DNA of 64,000 nucleotides. Origin: Kutzneria sp. CA-103260. Its GTDB lineage: Bacteria > Actinomycetota > Actinomycetes > Mycobacteriales > Pseudonocardiaceae. The position numbers and the translations under genes were made by a program. Below the pieces are notes generated by a model. It was not told where the DNA came from, did not search any database, and worked only from the letters and a program-made list of their open reading frames with translations. Below are positions 36,987-44,596 of the stretch, piece after piece; positions within the stretch are counted from its first letter, which is position 1, and the number at the start of each line of letters is the position of its first letter. The stretch lies in assembly GCF_018263855.1 (NCBI RefSeq), contig NZ_CP073318.1, positions 992,001 to 1,056,000 on the forward strand, given 5' to 3'.

Positions 36987-38158
36987 AGCCGCTCCAGGGT
37001 TTCCAGTTGGGCGAGCAGGATTTCGCCCTGTCCGTGGATGTTGCCGATGGCCGCGAGCGAGGCCTGCTCGTCGATGCCGTCGACCAGTGCGTCCAACAAC
37101 TCGGGTGCGCTGCGGCGGCCGCCGAGGTCGACCACCCTGGCCCGCCAGTCCGAGGGAATCGCGGCCAGCGCGCTGCGGGTCGGCTCCCCGATCAACAGCA
37201 CCCGGTCCGGTCGCAGACGCGGCACCAGCGCGCCCATCTGGCCGTTGCGCTCGATCCGGTCCGGCCGGCAGTTGATCACGATGTGCAGCGGCCGGCCGAT
37301 CGCCCCGTGATCGAGCAGGTGCTCGATGTTCATCACCGTGGACTCGGGATCGTTGGCCGCGAACACGTTCGCGAAGTTCAACCGCTTGCCCGCCGCCGCA
37401 TACCGGTCCACCCGCAACACACCCGGATCCGGCGGGGCGGCCCACATGCCGGCCATCGCGTCGACCCGACCGACGTCCAACAGCTCGGCGACCGTCAAGG
37501 CGATGGCGACGTTCTCCTTGAACGTGATCCAGTCGAACCCGGCCATGTCCTCATCGGTCACCGACTCCGGATCGACCGCGATCAACGTGCAGCGGCGCTT
37601 GTCGGCTTCCTCCTGCAGGATGTGCAGGCGGTCGCGTTCGGCCGTGACGCAGATGCCGCCGACCGGCATCGACCGGCACAGCGACCGCGCCACATCGTCC
37701 AGGGTCGGGCCCATCTCGGCGAGGTGGTCCTCGCGCACGTTGCACAGCACGCCGATGCTGGACTGGATCAGTTTGGTCTGGTTGATCTCCTGCAACGGCG
37801 GGGCGACGGCCATGCACTCCATCACCAGGGCGTCGGGGTCGTAGCCGGCGGCCCGCCGGACGATGGCGATCTGCTCGACGACGTTGGCGATGTTGAACTT
37901 GCGGTGCACCGGTTCCTCGCGGGCGTCGGGGTGGATGAACCGCGCGGCGGTGCCGGTGGTCTTGGCCACCGTGGTCAATCCGCCGCCGCGCAGCGCGCCC
38001 GCGCACAGCCGGGTGATCGACGACTTGCCCCGGATCCCGTTGACCAGCACCCGATGCCTGATCCGGGCCAGGTTTCGGTTGTGTCGCCGCTGTTCCACCA
38101 CGCCGCCGGCGAGCAGCAGCAAGCAGGCAGCCAGGTACACGAGGTAGAGAAATAGCAT
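36983..38158 (-). CDS. pgsB: Poly-gamma-glutamate synthase PgsB (CapB)
   Basis: A 391-residue amide ligase of the Mur-ligase-like CapB family. An N-terminal membrane anchor (LVYLAACLLLLAGG) is followed by the ATP-binding loop VNGIRGKSSITRL (residues 39-51), AKTTGTAARFIHPDA, the conserved VMECMAVAPPLQEINQTKLI and GVLCNVREDHLAEMGPT. The length is standard. It forms gamma-linked polyglutamate with PgsC. The usual third subunit PgsA/CapA (metallophosphatase-like) is absent from this operon; instead a double-HAMP sensor-like protein precedes it and an NlpC/P60-like protein follows. Confidence 0.93.
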   Translation of the reverse strand: MLFLYLVYLAACLLLLAGGVVEQRRHNRNLARIRHRVLVNGIRGKSSITRLCAGALRGGGLTTVAKTTGTAARFIHPDAREEPVHRKFNIANVVEQIAIVRRAAGYDPDALVMECMAVAPPLQEINQTKLIQSSIGVLCNVREDHLAEMGPTLDDVARSLCRSMPVGGICVTAERDRLHILQEEADKRRCTLIAVDPESVTDEDMAGFDWITFKENVAIALTVAELLDVGRVDAMAGMWAAPPDPGVLRVDRYAAAGKRLNFANVFAANDPESTVMNIEHLLDHGAIGRPLHIVINCRPDRIERNGQMGALVPRLRPDRVLLIGEPTRSALAAIPSDWRARVVDLGGRRSAPELLDALVDGIDEQASLAAIGNIHGQGEILLAQLETLERL

Positions 38159-38189
38159 TGGGCTTCCCTCACACCAACACGGACAGCGG

Positions 38190-40229
38190 TTAGTCGACCG
38201 ATGCGGCGCGCCGGCGGCGGCAGGCGTCCAGGCACTGCGCCACCGTGCCGATCTCGTTGAGCCGCTCCGGATAGATCACGGTCCTGAGATCGCCGCCGGC
38301 GAGCAGGTCCGCGGCCGCGGCCAACCGGCGCAGCGGCCCCACGAAACACCAGTGATACCAACCGAACAGCGCCAGGGCGAACGCGCCGCCGGCCATCGCG
38401 GCGAACAGCCAGAAGTTGCGCACACTGTTGTCCGGCAACGGAAGCTCGGTCACCGGCTGCCGCAGCAGCACGGTCCAGCGCAGTGGATCGGTCTTCGACG
38501 TGCCGGCCAGTGAGGCGGACGCGACCACGTACCACTGGCCGCCGATCTCGACGGTGCCGGGGCGGGCCGAACCGGCCAGCGCGTCAGTCACGTTCTGCCG
38601 CAACGGTTCCTCGTCCACCACATCGAACGCCCGATAGCCGTCGGCCGCGGCCAACGTGCGCATCCCCGAGTCGACCAGCCGGGCGCTGCCGGCGGTGCGC
38701 CGCAGCACCGAGGAGAGCTTGGCCACATCGAGCTCACCGACCAGCGTGTGCGTTCCGTCCGGCAGCGGGTTGCTGGCGAAGAGCACCGGCACCCGACCGG
38801 CGGTGTTCTGTTGGTGCAGACCGGATCCGCCAGGCGGCGGTTCCTCGGTGCGCAGTGCCGTCCGGCCGGCGCTGACCTGGATGGCGCCGGCGGCGTCGGT
38901 GACGTAGACGCTGCGGTAGCGCGGGTTCTGTGCCACCAGGTCGGCCAGCGCCGGTCGAAGCGATGACATGTCCTTGCCCACCCGGGTCGTGAAGGTCTGC
39001 AAGGTGGTCAGGCTCGCGGACAGCTGTTGCCGCAACGCCTGGGCCGCGGTGTCGGCCAGCGCCCGTTGCCCCTGCACGACCACGTCCGGCACGGTCGGCG
39101 TGGTCTGTCCGGCGGCTATCCCGACCGTGGCGGCCCACCCCAGGGGAAGCATCGCCGCGACGAGGACGACAGCCCATGCCGGGACCCGTAACCGCCTCGC
39201 GTCGCGAGGCCGGCCTTCGAGCGCGGCGGCGATCCGCTCGGCTTCGCGTAACCGGTGCCGGCCGCTGGGCACACCGGTCAGGGCACTGGTCCGAAGTCGA
39301 CGGATCGGCCGGATGAAGCCGAATCCGATCAGGGCCATCGCCGCCGCGACGACTGCCGCCAGCGTGATCGTCCAGTCGATCGGCACGGGAATCTGGCTGT
39401 CGGTCGCGACCGGCGCCACCGCGACCAGCAGCACGTTCAGTCCGACCGGACTGGCCGGTGTGCCGGTCTTGACCGGCGCATAGACGGTCAGCGGCGTGGT
39501 GCGGGCGTTGTTGACCACCGGGCCGCTGCCCTCGTCCCCCACCGCGACGCCGGCGCCGTCGGCCGCCGCCGCGCTGCCCGAGGTGATCAGCTCCCGGGTG
39601 CTGGGATCGGGGCGACCGTGCGACTGGACGACCCGGCCGTCGGGCGTGGTCAGCAGGATCGCGTGGGCCGATTCCCTGATCGTCGGACTGACCGGAACCT
39701 GGATTCCCGTTGACACCACGACAATCCAGTCGGTCCCCGGGACCGGCGCCGCGGTCAGCACGACCGCCGGGCCGGTCTGATCGTGCACGACCCGGACGGT
39801 GATCCGGTCGATGCCCCTGTCCGGAAAGGACTCCACCGGTACCGGCTCGCCCAGCCGGGCCAGCGGTTTCGAGGTGCCCTGGGCCATTAGCACCACGCCA
39901 CGTGCCTGTGGACAGCTGCCGGCGAACGCCGTCACGGCGTCGGCGGGAGTGCGGTCTGGATTGATCGAGTACAGCTTGGCCGCCGTGCTCAGCTCCACGG
40001 CGACCTCGCCGAGAGAATCGGCCGTCGCGTGCGCGAGATCGTCGACCAGCCTTTGCTGTGACTGGGCCAGAATGTGTGCGCTGTTCGCGGCGTTTATCGT
40101 CGGCGTCACCACCAGGCAGCAGCCGATCAACAGCGCGAACGCCGTCGCTACGACGGCAAGGGGGGCGCGCACGCCATCGGGGAACGCATTCTCCACCGAT
40201 GTTTCCGCAGGGGTCCTCTCCGGCACCAC
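38190..40229 (-). CDS. Large membrane protein with two extracytoplasmic sensor-like domains and HAMP-like linkers
   Basis: A 679-residue protein built as a tandem repeat: membrane helix (VVATAFALLIGCCLVVTPTI), about 240-residue extracytoplasmic domain with Cache/PAS-like strands, membrane helix (TITLAAVVAAAMALIGFGFI) with a HAMP-like IRPIRRLRTSALTG; then again a helix (WAVVLVAAMLPLGWAATVGI), a second extracytoplasmic domain (SVYVTDAAGAIQVSAGR), a helix (FWLFAAMAGGAFALALFGWY) and a HAMP-like PLRRLAAAADLLAGGDLRTV. It has no kinase, cyclase or methyl-accepting output. GTG start after GAGGAG. First gene of the pgsBC operon, 31 bp before pgsB; perhaps the organisational substitute for PgsA. Confidence 0.8.
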   Translation of the reverse strand: MVPERTPAETSVENAFPDGVRAPLAVVATAFALLIGCCLVVTPTINAANSAHILAQSQQRLVDDLAHATADSLGEVAVELSTAAKLYSINPDRTPADAVTAFAGSCPQARGVVLMAQGTSKPLARLGEPVPVESFPDRGIDRITVRVVHDQTGPAVVLTAAPVPGTDWIVVVSTGIQVPVSPTIRESAHAILLTTPDGRVVQSHGRPDPSTRELITSGSAAAADGAGVAVGDEGSGPVVNNARTTPLTVYAPVKTGTPASPVGLNVLLVAVAPVATDSQIPVPIDWTITLAAVVAAAMALIGFGFIRPIRRLRTSALTGVPSGRHRLREAERIAAALEGRPRDARRLRVPAWAVVLVAAMLPLGWAATVGIAAGQTTPTVPDVVVQGQRALADTAAQALRQQLSASLTTLQTFTTRVGKDMSSLRPALADLVAQNPRYRSVYVTDAAGAIQVSAGRTALRTEEPPPGGSGLHQQNTAGRVPVLFASNPLPDGTHTLVGELDVAKLSSVLRRTAGSARLVDSGMRTLAAADGYRAFDVVDEEPLRQNVTDALAGSARPGTVEIGGQWYVVASASLAGTSKTDPLRWTVLLRQPVTELPLPDNSVRNFWLFAAMAGGAFALALFGWYHWCFVGPLRRLAAAADLLAGGDLRTVIYPERLNEIGTVAQCLDACRRRRAASVD

Positions 40230-40554
40230 GTACTCCTCGTCGTGTCCACAGCAAATTCGCCCGCCATTAACCGAAAGGAATCGACATCCATTCGTCGCAA
40301 TTCACTGCGCCGCGCGGTGCCCGCCGCCCCTGTGGCCCGCGGACACCTTCTCAGCCACCTGGATCGCACATCCCCTACCAAAGTCGGTGGACGTCGCGAC
40401 GGTCAGCGGCCACGGTGTCGGCGGGGTGTCTCCTAACACTCCGTCCGGCCACCACTTCACCCATTAGAGTATGGTTCTCGCGGTAAAGCAAGCATCACTC
40501 ATGACTTCCTAATGGGCAGCCGCCGCCAGGCCGCAAAGACCAAGAGGTGCTCAG
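40230..40554. promoter_or_regulatory. Divergent control region of the poly-gamma-glutamate genes
   Basis: This 325-bp gap separates the two divergent transcription units. It contains no gene. A relatively AT-rich stretch (about 40459-40510, with TTAGAGTATGGTT and GGTAAAGCAAGCATC) and another near 40255-40305 may hold the two promoters, but no clear operator symmetry is visible. Confidence 0.4.
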
Positions 40555-41442
40555 ATGCTGTCCGGACGAAACCTGCTGATCATCGCGACACTGTTGGTCT
40601 GTGTGGTGGTTGTGGTGATGCTGCGCACGCCCGGCGGCGGCACCGCCAAGGTCGACCTCGACGCGGAGGTGTCCGAGTTCGCCGACGCCCTGAGCCCCGA
40701 CGCCCCCTACCGACCGCCGGGCGAGCAGGAGCGGACTGCCGCCCTGGACGGGCTGATGCCGCTGCTGACCGGCGGCACCGACCTCGACTCGGAGCGGAAA
40801 CCGCTGACACCACTGGGATTCACCGTGTCGGACGGTGTCGACGAGGCGACCGGGCGGCACTTCGTGCTGGCCAGCACCAAACCGGACGCGGCGCGTGGCT
40901 GGGGCATGTACATCGCCGACTACGGCGCCCGTCCCCGGCTGGTCATCGAGGTGCCGCACCCCAACTTCGACCTGAACACCGAACAGGTCGGCATCGAGCT
41001 GTACCGGCGGGTGCCGGGGTCGGCCGTGCTGGTCGCCGGTGCGCACCGCAAGGCCGGCGACAACACCGCCGACGTCGCCCACAACGCGGACTCGCTGTTC
41101 AACACGGTCGCGGTGGAGCTGGCCAAGCTCGGTCTGCCACAGGTGCAACTGCACGGCTTCGACGACCGGAGCCTGCCGGACACCGACGTCGTCGTGTCCT
41201 CGGGGTCGACGCCGCACACGGCGGCGCACGAGCGGATCGCCGACCGGCTCACCGGCCAGGGCCTGGCGGTGTGCCGGGTGTGGGAGCAGTCCTGCGGCAA
41301 CCTGGAGGGCCGCCGGAACGTGCAGGGCAACGCGACGGACGGGCTGGGCGGTGTCTTCGTGCACATCGAGTCGGCCAGCGAGGTCCGCGCGCGGCCCGAA
41401 CTGCGTTCGCGGCTGGTGGACGCGCTGACGGGCATGGTGTGA
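40555..41442 (+). CDS. Membrane-anchored putative metallohydrolase in the poly-gamma-glutamate cluster
   Basis: A 295-residue protein with an N-terminal anchor (NLLIIATLLVCVVVVVML) and an extracytoplasmic domain rich in potential metal ligands: VIEVPHPNFDLNTEQVGIEL, VLVAGAHRKAGDNTADVAHN, and QLHGFDD. The H-x8-E and downstream His residues recall zinc amidohydrolases or the phage poly-gamma-glutamate hydrolase class, but a family cannot be assigned with certainty. An AGAGGTG ribosome site precedes the ATG. Its stop overlaps the GT39 start (GTGA). A role in trimming or releasing polyglutamate is a hypothesis from context. Confidence 0.65.
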   Translation: MLSGRNLLIIATLLVCVVVVVMLRTPGGGTAKVDLDAEVSEFADALSPDAPYRPPGEQERTAALDGLMPLLTGGTDLDSERKPLTPLGFTVSDGVDEATGRHFVLASTKPDAARGWGMYIADYGARPRLVIEVPHPNFDLNTEQVGIELYRRVPGSAVLVAGAHRKAGDNTADVAHNADSLFNTVAVELAKLGLPQVQLHGFDDRSLPDTDVVVSSGSTPHTAAHERIADRLTGQGLAVCRVWEQSCGNLEGRRNVQGNATDGLGGVFVHIESASEVRARPELRSRLVDALTGMV

Positions 41443-43082
41443 ACACCAGGGCGAAGCTGGCGGCGATCGGCGTCCTGGCCGCGGTGATCTACGCCTGGGG
41501 CATGGCGGTCCACCCGGTCCACAACTACTACGCGTCCGCCGTGCGCAGCATGGCCGGCAGCTGGTCGGCGTTCCTGTTCGGCGCGTTCGACCCCCAGGGA
41601 TCCATCACCCTGGACAAGATCCCCGGCGGGTTCTGGCCACAGGCGCTTTCGGTTCGACTGTTCGGTTTTCACGATTGGTCAGTGGCGCTGCCCGGGGTCG
41701 TCGAGGCCGTGCTGACCGTGCTGGTGCTCTACCGGGTCGTGGCCCGCTGGGCCGGCGAGACCGCGGGTCTGCTCGCCGCCCTGACGTTGACGTTGACACC
41801 GATCGTCGCCGCGCTGGCCAAGTCCGAGATCGTGGACACACCGCTGACCCTGCTGCTCGTGCTGGCCGCCGACGCCTGCCAGCGGGCCATGTTCAGCGAT
41901 CGGCTGCGACCGCTGCTGGCGTGTGGGATGTGGGTCGGGTTGGCGTTCCAGGTCAAGATGCTCCAGGCCTGGGTGGTGCTACCGGTGTTCGCGGCCGCCT
42001 ACCTGATCGTCGCGCCGGTGCGCCGGTGGCTGCATCTGCTGGCCGCCGGGGCGGTCTGTCTGGCGGTGTCCTCGACCTGGCTGCTGATCGCACTGCTGAC
42101 GCCGGCCGGCAGTCGTCCGTACTTCGATGCCACCGCCGACAACAGTCCGCTGGGCATGGTCTTCGGGTACAACGCCGCGAACCGGTTGCACGGCAAGGGT
42201 TTCCTGGTGCTGTTGACCAGTCGGACCGCGCCGCAGGTCGGCTGGTTGCTGCCGTTGTGCCTACTGGCGATCGTGCTGGGTCTACTGTGGACTCGTGGCG
42301 TGCTGCGCAGCGGCTTCGTGCTGTGGGGACTGTGGCTCGCCGTCCACGTGGCCGCGTTCGGCATCGGGGATTTCCGGCACAGCTACTACGTCATCGTGCT
42401 CGCGCCGGCAGTCGCCGCGTTGACCGGTGGCGGCGTGGTCCTGTTCTGGCGTGTTCGGGATCGACATCGCTGGGTGCTGCCGACCGCGATTCTGCTGACC
42501 GCGGTGTGGACGATCGTGTTGCCGGCACGGCCGATTCTGCCGCAGGTCGCGCCGCTGGCGGCCGTGCTCGCGGTGTTCGGCGTGTTGGCCCTGTTGGCCG
42601 CCAGGAGCTCACGGCTGACCGCGGTCGGCGGCGTGGTCGGGCTCGTGGCGATGCTGATCACCCCGGCGGCCTGGACGCTGTCGACCGATGCCCGGGTCGC
42701 AACGGCCGATGCGGCCAGTCCGGCCGCCGGAGCCCCGCACCACAAGCCGCACGGATTATCCGCCAAGGACGAGGAGTTGGTGTCCTGGCTGCGGACCAAC
42801 AGCGGTGGCGCTCGTTACCTGATGGCCGTGGACGGCGCGGGCAGCGCGGCGGCGATCATCGCGCACACCGGGGCCAGCGTCCTGCCGATGGGCGGGTTCA
42901 CCGGCCGCACACCGTTTCCGACCACCGAGCAGTTTCTCGACCTCATCCGCGGCGGCGACCTGCGCTACGTCAAGGGCGATGTCCACACACCCGCGCGGAC
43001 GGTGGCCGAGACCAACGTCAACTGGGCAGCTGGACACTGTCCTGAGGTGCGCGAGCATCTCTACGACTGCGGGCGGAAGTAG
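41439..43082 (+). CDS. GT39-type membrane glycosyltransferase (ArnT/YkcB-like)
   Basis: A 547-residue protein with about eleven membrane segments. GTG 41439 overlaps the previous stop; the longer open frame is a shadow. The N-terminal luminal loop (VHNYYASAVRSMAGSWSAFL, then FGAFDPQGSITLDKIPGG) and the LTPIVAALAKSEIVDTPL segment are typical of actinobacterial GT39/YkcB proteins, which transfer sugars from polyprenyl phosphates to acceptors outside the membrane. The C-terminal extracytoplasmic domain (DEELVSWLRTNSGGARYLMA) is complete. Polyprenyl-phospho-mannose from ppm1 could be the donor. The 3' end overlaps the second kinase by 65 bp. Confidence 0.88.
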   Translation: MNTRAKLAAIGVLAAVIYAWGMAVHPVHNYYASAVRSMAGSWSAFLFGAFDPQGSITLDKIPGGFWPQALSVRLFGFHDWSVALPGVVEAVLTVLVLYRVVARWAGETAGLLAALTLTLTPIVAALAKSEIVDTPLTLLLVLAADACQRAMFSDRLRPLLACGMWVGLAFQVKMLQAWVVLPVFAAAYLIVAPVRRWLHLLAAGAVCLAVSSTWLLIALLTPAGSRPYFDATADNSPLGMVFGYNAANRLHGKGFLVLLTSRTAPQVGWLLPLCLLAIVLGLLWTRGVLRSGFVLWGLWLAVHVAAFGIGDFRHSYYVIVLAPAVAALTGGGVVLFWRVRDRHRWVLPTAILLTAVWTIVLPARPILPQVAPLAAVLAVFGVLALLAARSSRLTAVGGVVGLVAMLITPAAWTLSTDARVATADAASPAAGAPHHKPHGLSAKDEELVSWLRTNSGGARYLMAVDGAGSAAAIIAHTGASVLPMGGFTGRTPFPTTEQFLDLIRGGDLRYVKGDVHTPARTVAETNVNWAAGHCPEVREHLYDCGRK

Positions 43083-44469
43083 CCCGCATCGTCGCGACGG
43101 CGGCGACCACACCGGCGACGGCACAGCCGATTCCGTACAGCGGTGAGGGTTCGTTGCCGGTGAGCACGGAGATCAGCAGCCACGCGCCGACGCCGAACAG
43201 CGCGCCCACCGCTCCCGCACCGATGAATGTGCCGGTCTGTTCCTGTCCACGTCGGACGGTGCGCAGCAGGAATCGCAGGTACAGCACCGAGAACACGCAG
43301 GCCAGCAGGCTGCCCAGGCCCATCGCGCTGGCCAGCGGGAACTGCTGGGCCACCGCGGGGAATTCCTGGATTCCGGCGGGGGACTGGAGGCGGCCGGTGA
43401 CCGTGCCGCCGACCAGCCAGCGGGTGATGGCCGGGAACGTCACCGAGTTCTGGCCGGCGGCACTCGTGATCGGGATGCCGGCCAGGGACAGCGACATCGT
43501 CGCCGGGCCGCCGGTGATCGGCACCGGCAGGCTCAGGTCCACATTGGCCGGTTGACCCGGACCGACGCCGACTACCGCCATCTGTGTGACGGCTGTGCGA
43601 GGACCCGGGGCCGGGGCGACGAAGGCGAGAACTACCAGGGCCAGCAGCGAGATCGCCGCGATCAGGGTCGGCACCAGTCCCGGCTGGCCGGCCGACACCG
43701 GTTCCGCGGACTCCGAGGCGAGATGCACGGGCACGCCGGACCGTTGCTGCCAGCCGTGGCCGAAGGTGGCGTCCGCGGCGGCGGTGAGCTCGGTCGCGAA
43801 CGCCTCGGTGTCGGGGTAGCGGCTGCTGGTTTCCCTTGCCCGGGCCCGCATCACCACGCGGGCCAGCGGCTCCGGCACCCCGCGCTGGCGGAGCGTGGTC
43901 GCCGCGTCACGGTCCGGCAGCGTGCCGGAAAGGAGCTCATAGAGCACGGTTCCGGTGGAGTAGACGTCGGCGGCCGGGGTCAGTGGGCCACCGGTGGCCC
44001 GCTCCGGCGCGGTGTAGGCCGGCGGGCCTTGGGCCAGGCCGAAATCGACGACCTTGAGCACACCTTGTCCGGTGAACAACAGGTTCTTGGGCCGCACGTC
44101 CAGATGCAGCACGCCGGCCCGGTGCGCGGCCCGCAGCCCGGCCAGCGTGGCCAGGGCGATGGCGCAGGCGGCGTCGGGCGTGATGCCGTCGCGGCGGAAG
44201 CGCTCGAAAACCGTGCCGCCGTCGAGACGTTCGGTCACCAGCAGGCCGTCGCGGCCGGCCCGCACGTAGTCGTGGACCGGTGCTATGTGCGGATGGTCAA
44301 GCCCGGCAAGGATTTTCGCCTCGCGGTCGAACCGGTCGCCGATGCCCGGCAGCCGCTTGATCGCCACCGGGCCGAGCGACCGGTGCACGCCCGCGTACAC
44401 CACGCCCGTGCGACCGGCCCCGATCGCCGGCCCCACCTGGCACTGCGGCAGGGCTTGGACCATGTTCAT
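43018..44469 (-). CDS. Degenerate paralogue of the membrane Ser/Thr kinase (probable pseudokinase)
   Basis: A 483-residue paralogue of 32181-33788, similar through the extracytoplasmic and membrane domains (LQSPAGIQEFPAVAQQFPLA). K38 and DFG 142-144 remain, but the Gly loop is GAGRTG, the catalytic loop is HLDVRPKN (Arg for Lys), and about 16 activation-loop residues are missing (DFGLAQGPPAYTAPE versus a loop with several Thr in the other copy). The last about 15 residues (RRDARAPQDSVQLPS) have no counterpart and begin where homology to the ppm1-tail unit breaks. No partner gene is coupled to it. It may sense without phosphorylating, or be decaying. Confidence 0.85.
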   Translation of the reverse strand: MNMVQALPQCQVGPAIGAGRTGVVYAGVHRSLGPVAIKRLPGIGDRFDREAKILAGLDHPHIAPVHDYVRAGRDGLLVTERLDGGTVFERFRRDGITPDAACAIALATLAGLRAAHRAGVLHLDVRPKNLLFTGQGVLKVVDFGLAQGPPAYTAPERATGGPLTPAADVYSTGTVLYELLSGTLPDRDAATTLRQRGVPEPLARVVMRARARETSSRYPDTEAFATELTAAADATFGHGWQQRSGVPVHLASESAEPVSAGQPGLVPTLIAAISLLALVVLAFVAPAPGPRTAVTQMAVVGVGPGQPANVDLSLPVPITGGPATMSLSLAGIPITSAAGQNSVTFPAITRWLVGGTVTGRLQSPAGIQEFPAVAQQFPLASAMGLGSLLACVFSVLYLRFLLRTVRRGQEQTGTFIGAGAVGALFGVGAWLLISVLTGNEPSPLYGIGCAVAGVVAAVATMRATSARSRRDARAPQDSVQLPS

Positions 44470-44507
44470 CGTGGACTCCCGTCGGGGCCGGGCATGCCTG
44501 GCGGCAG

Positions 44508-44580
44508 GATGCTACCGCCGCTGGCAACCCCACGGGCCGTGCGAATCACGGTGTTTACCGGGCTTGTTCGCACGGTAACG
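44508..44580. repeat. Decayed copy of the kinase-partner/Thr-rich gene junction
   Basis: GATGCTACCGCCG at 44508-44520 equals 34605-34617, and CTTGTTCGCAC at 44563-44573 equals 34670-34680, with the following bases also alike (GGTAACG versus AGTGACG). In the first unit the second match is codons 4-7 of the Thr-rich protein. The partner gene is missing between kinase and junction here. The segment also forms a 9-bp hairpin (44537-44545 with 44567-44575), a possible terminator for the DUF4173 gene's neighbour region. Confidence 0.7.
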
Positions 44581-44596
44581 CCGCCGGTGCGCAGCG

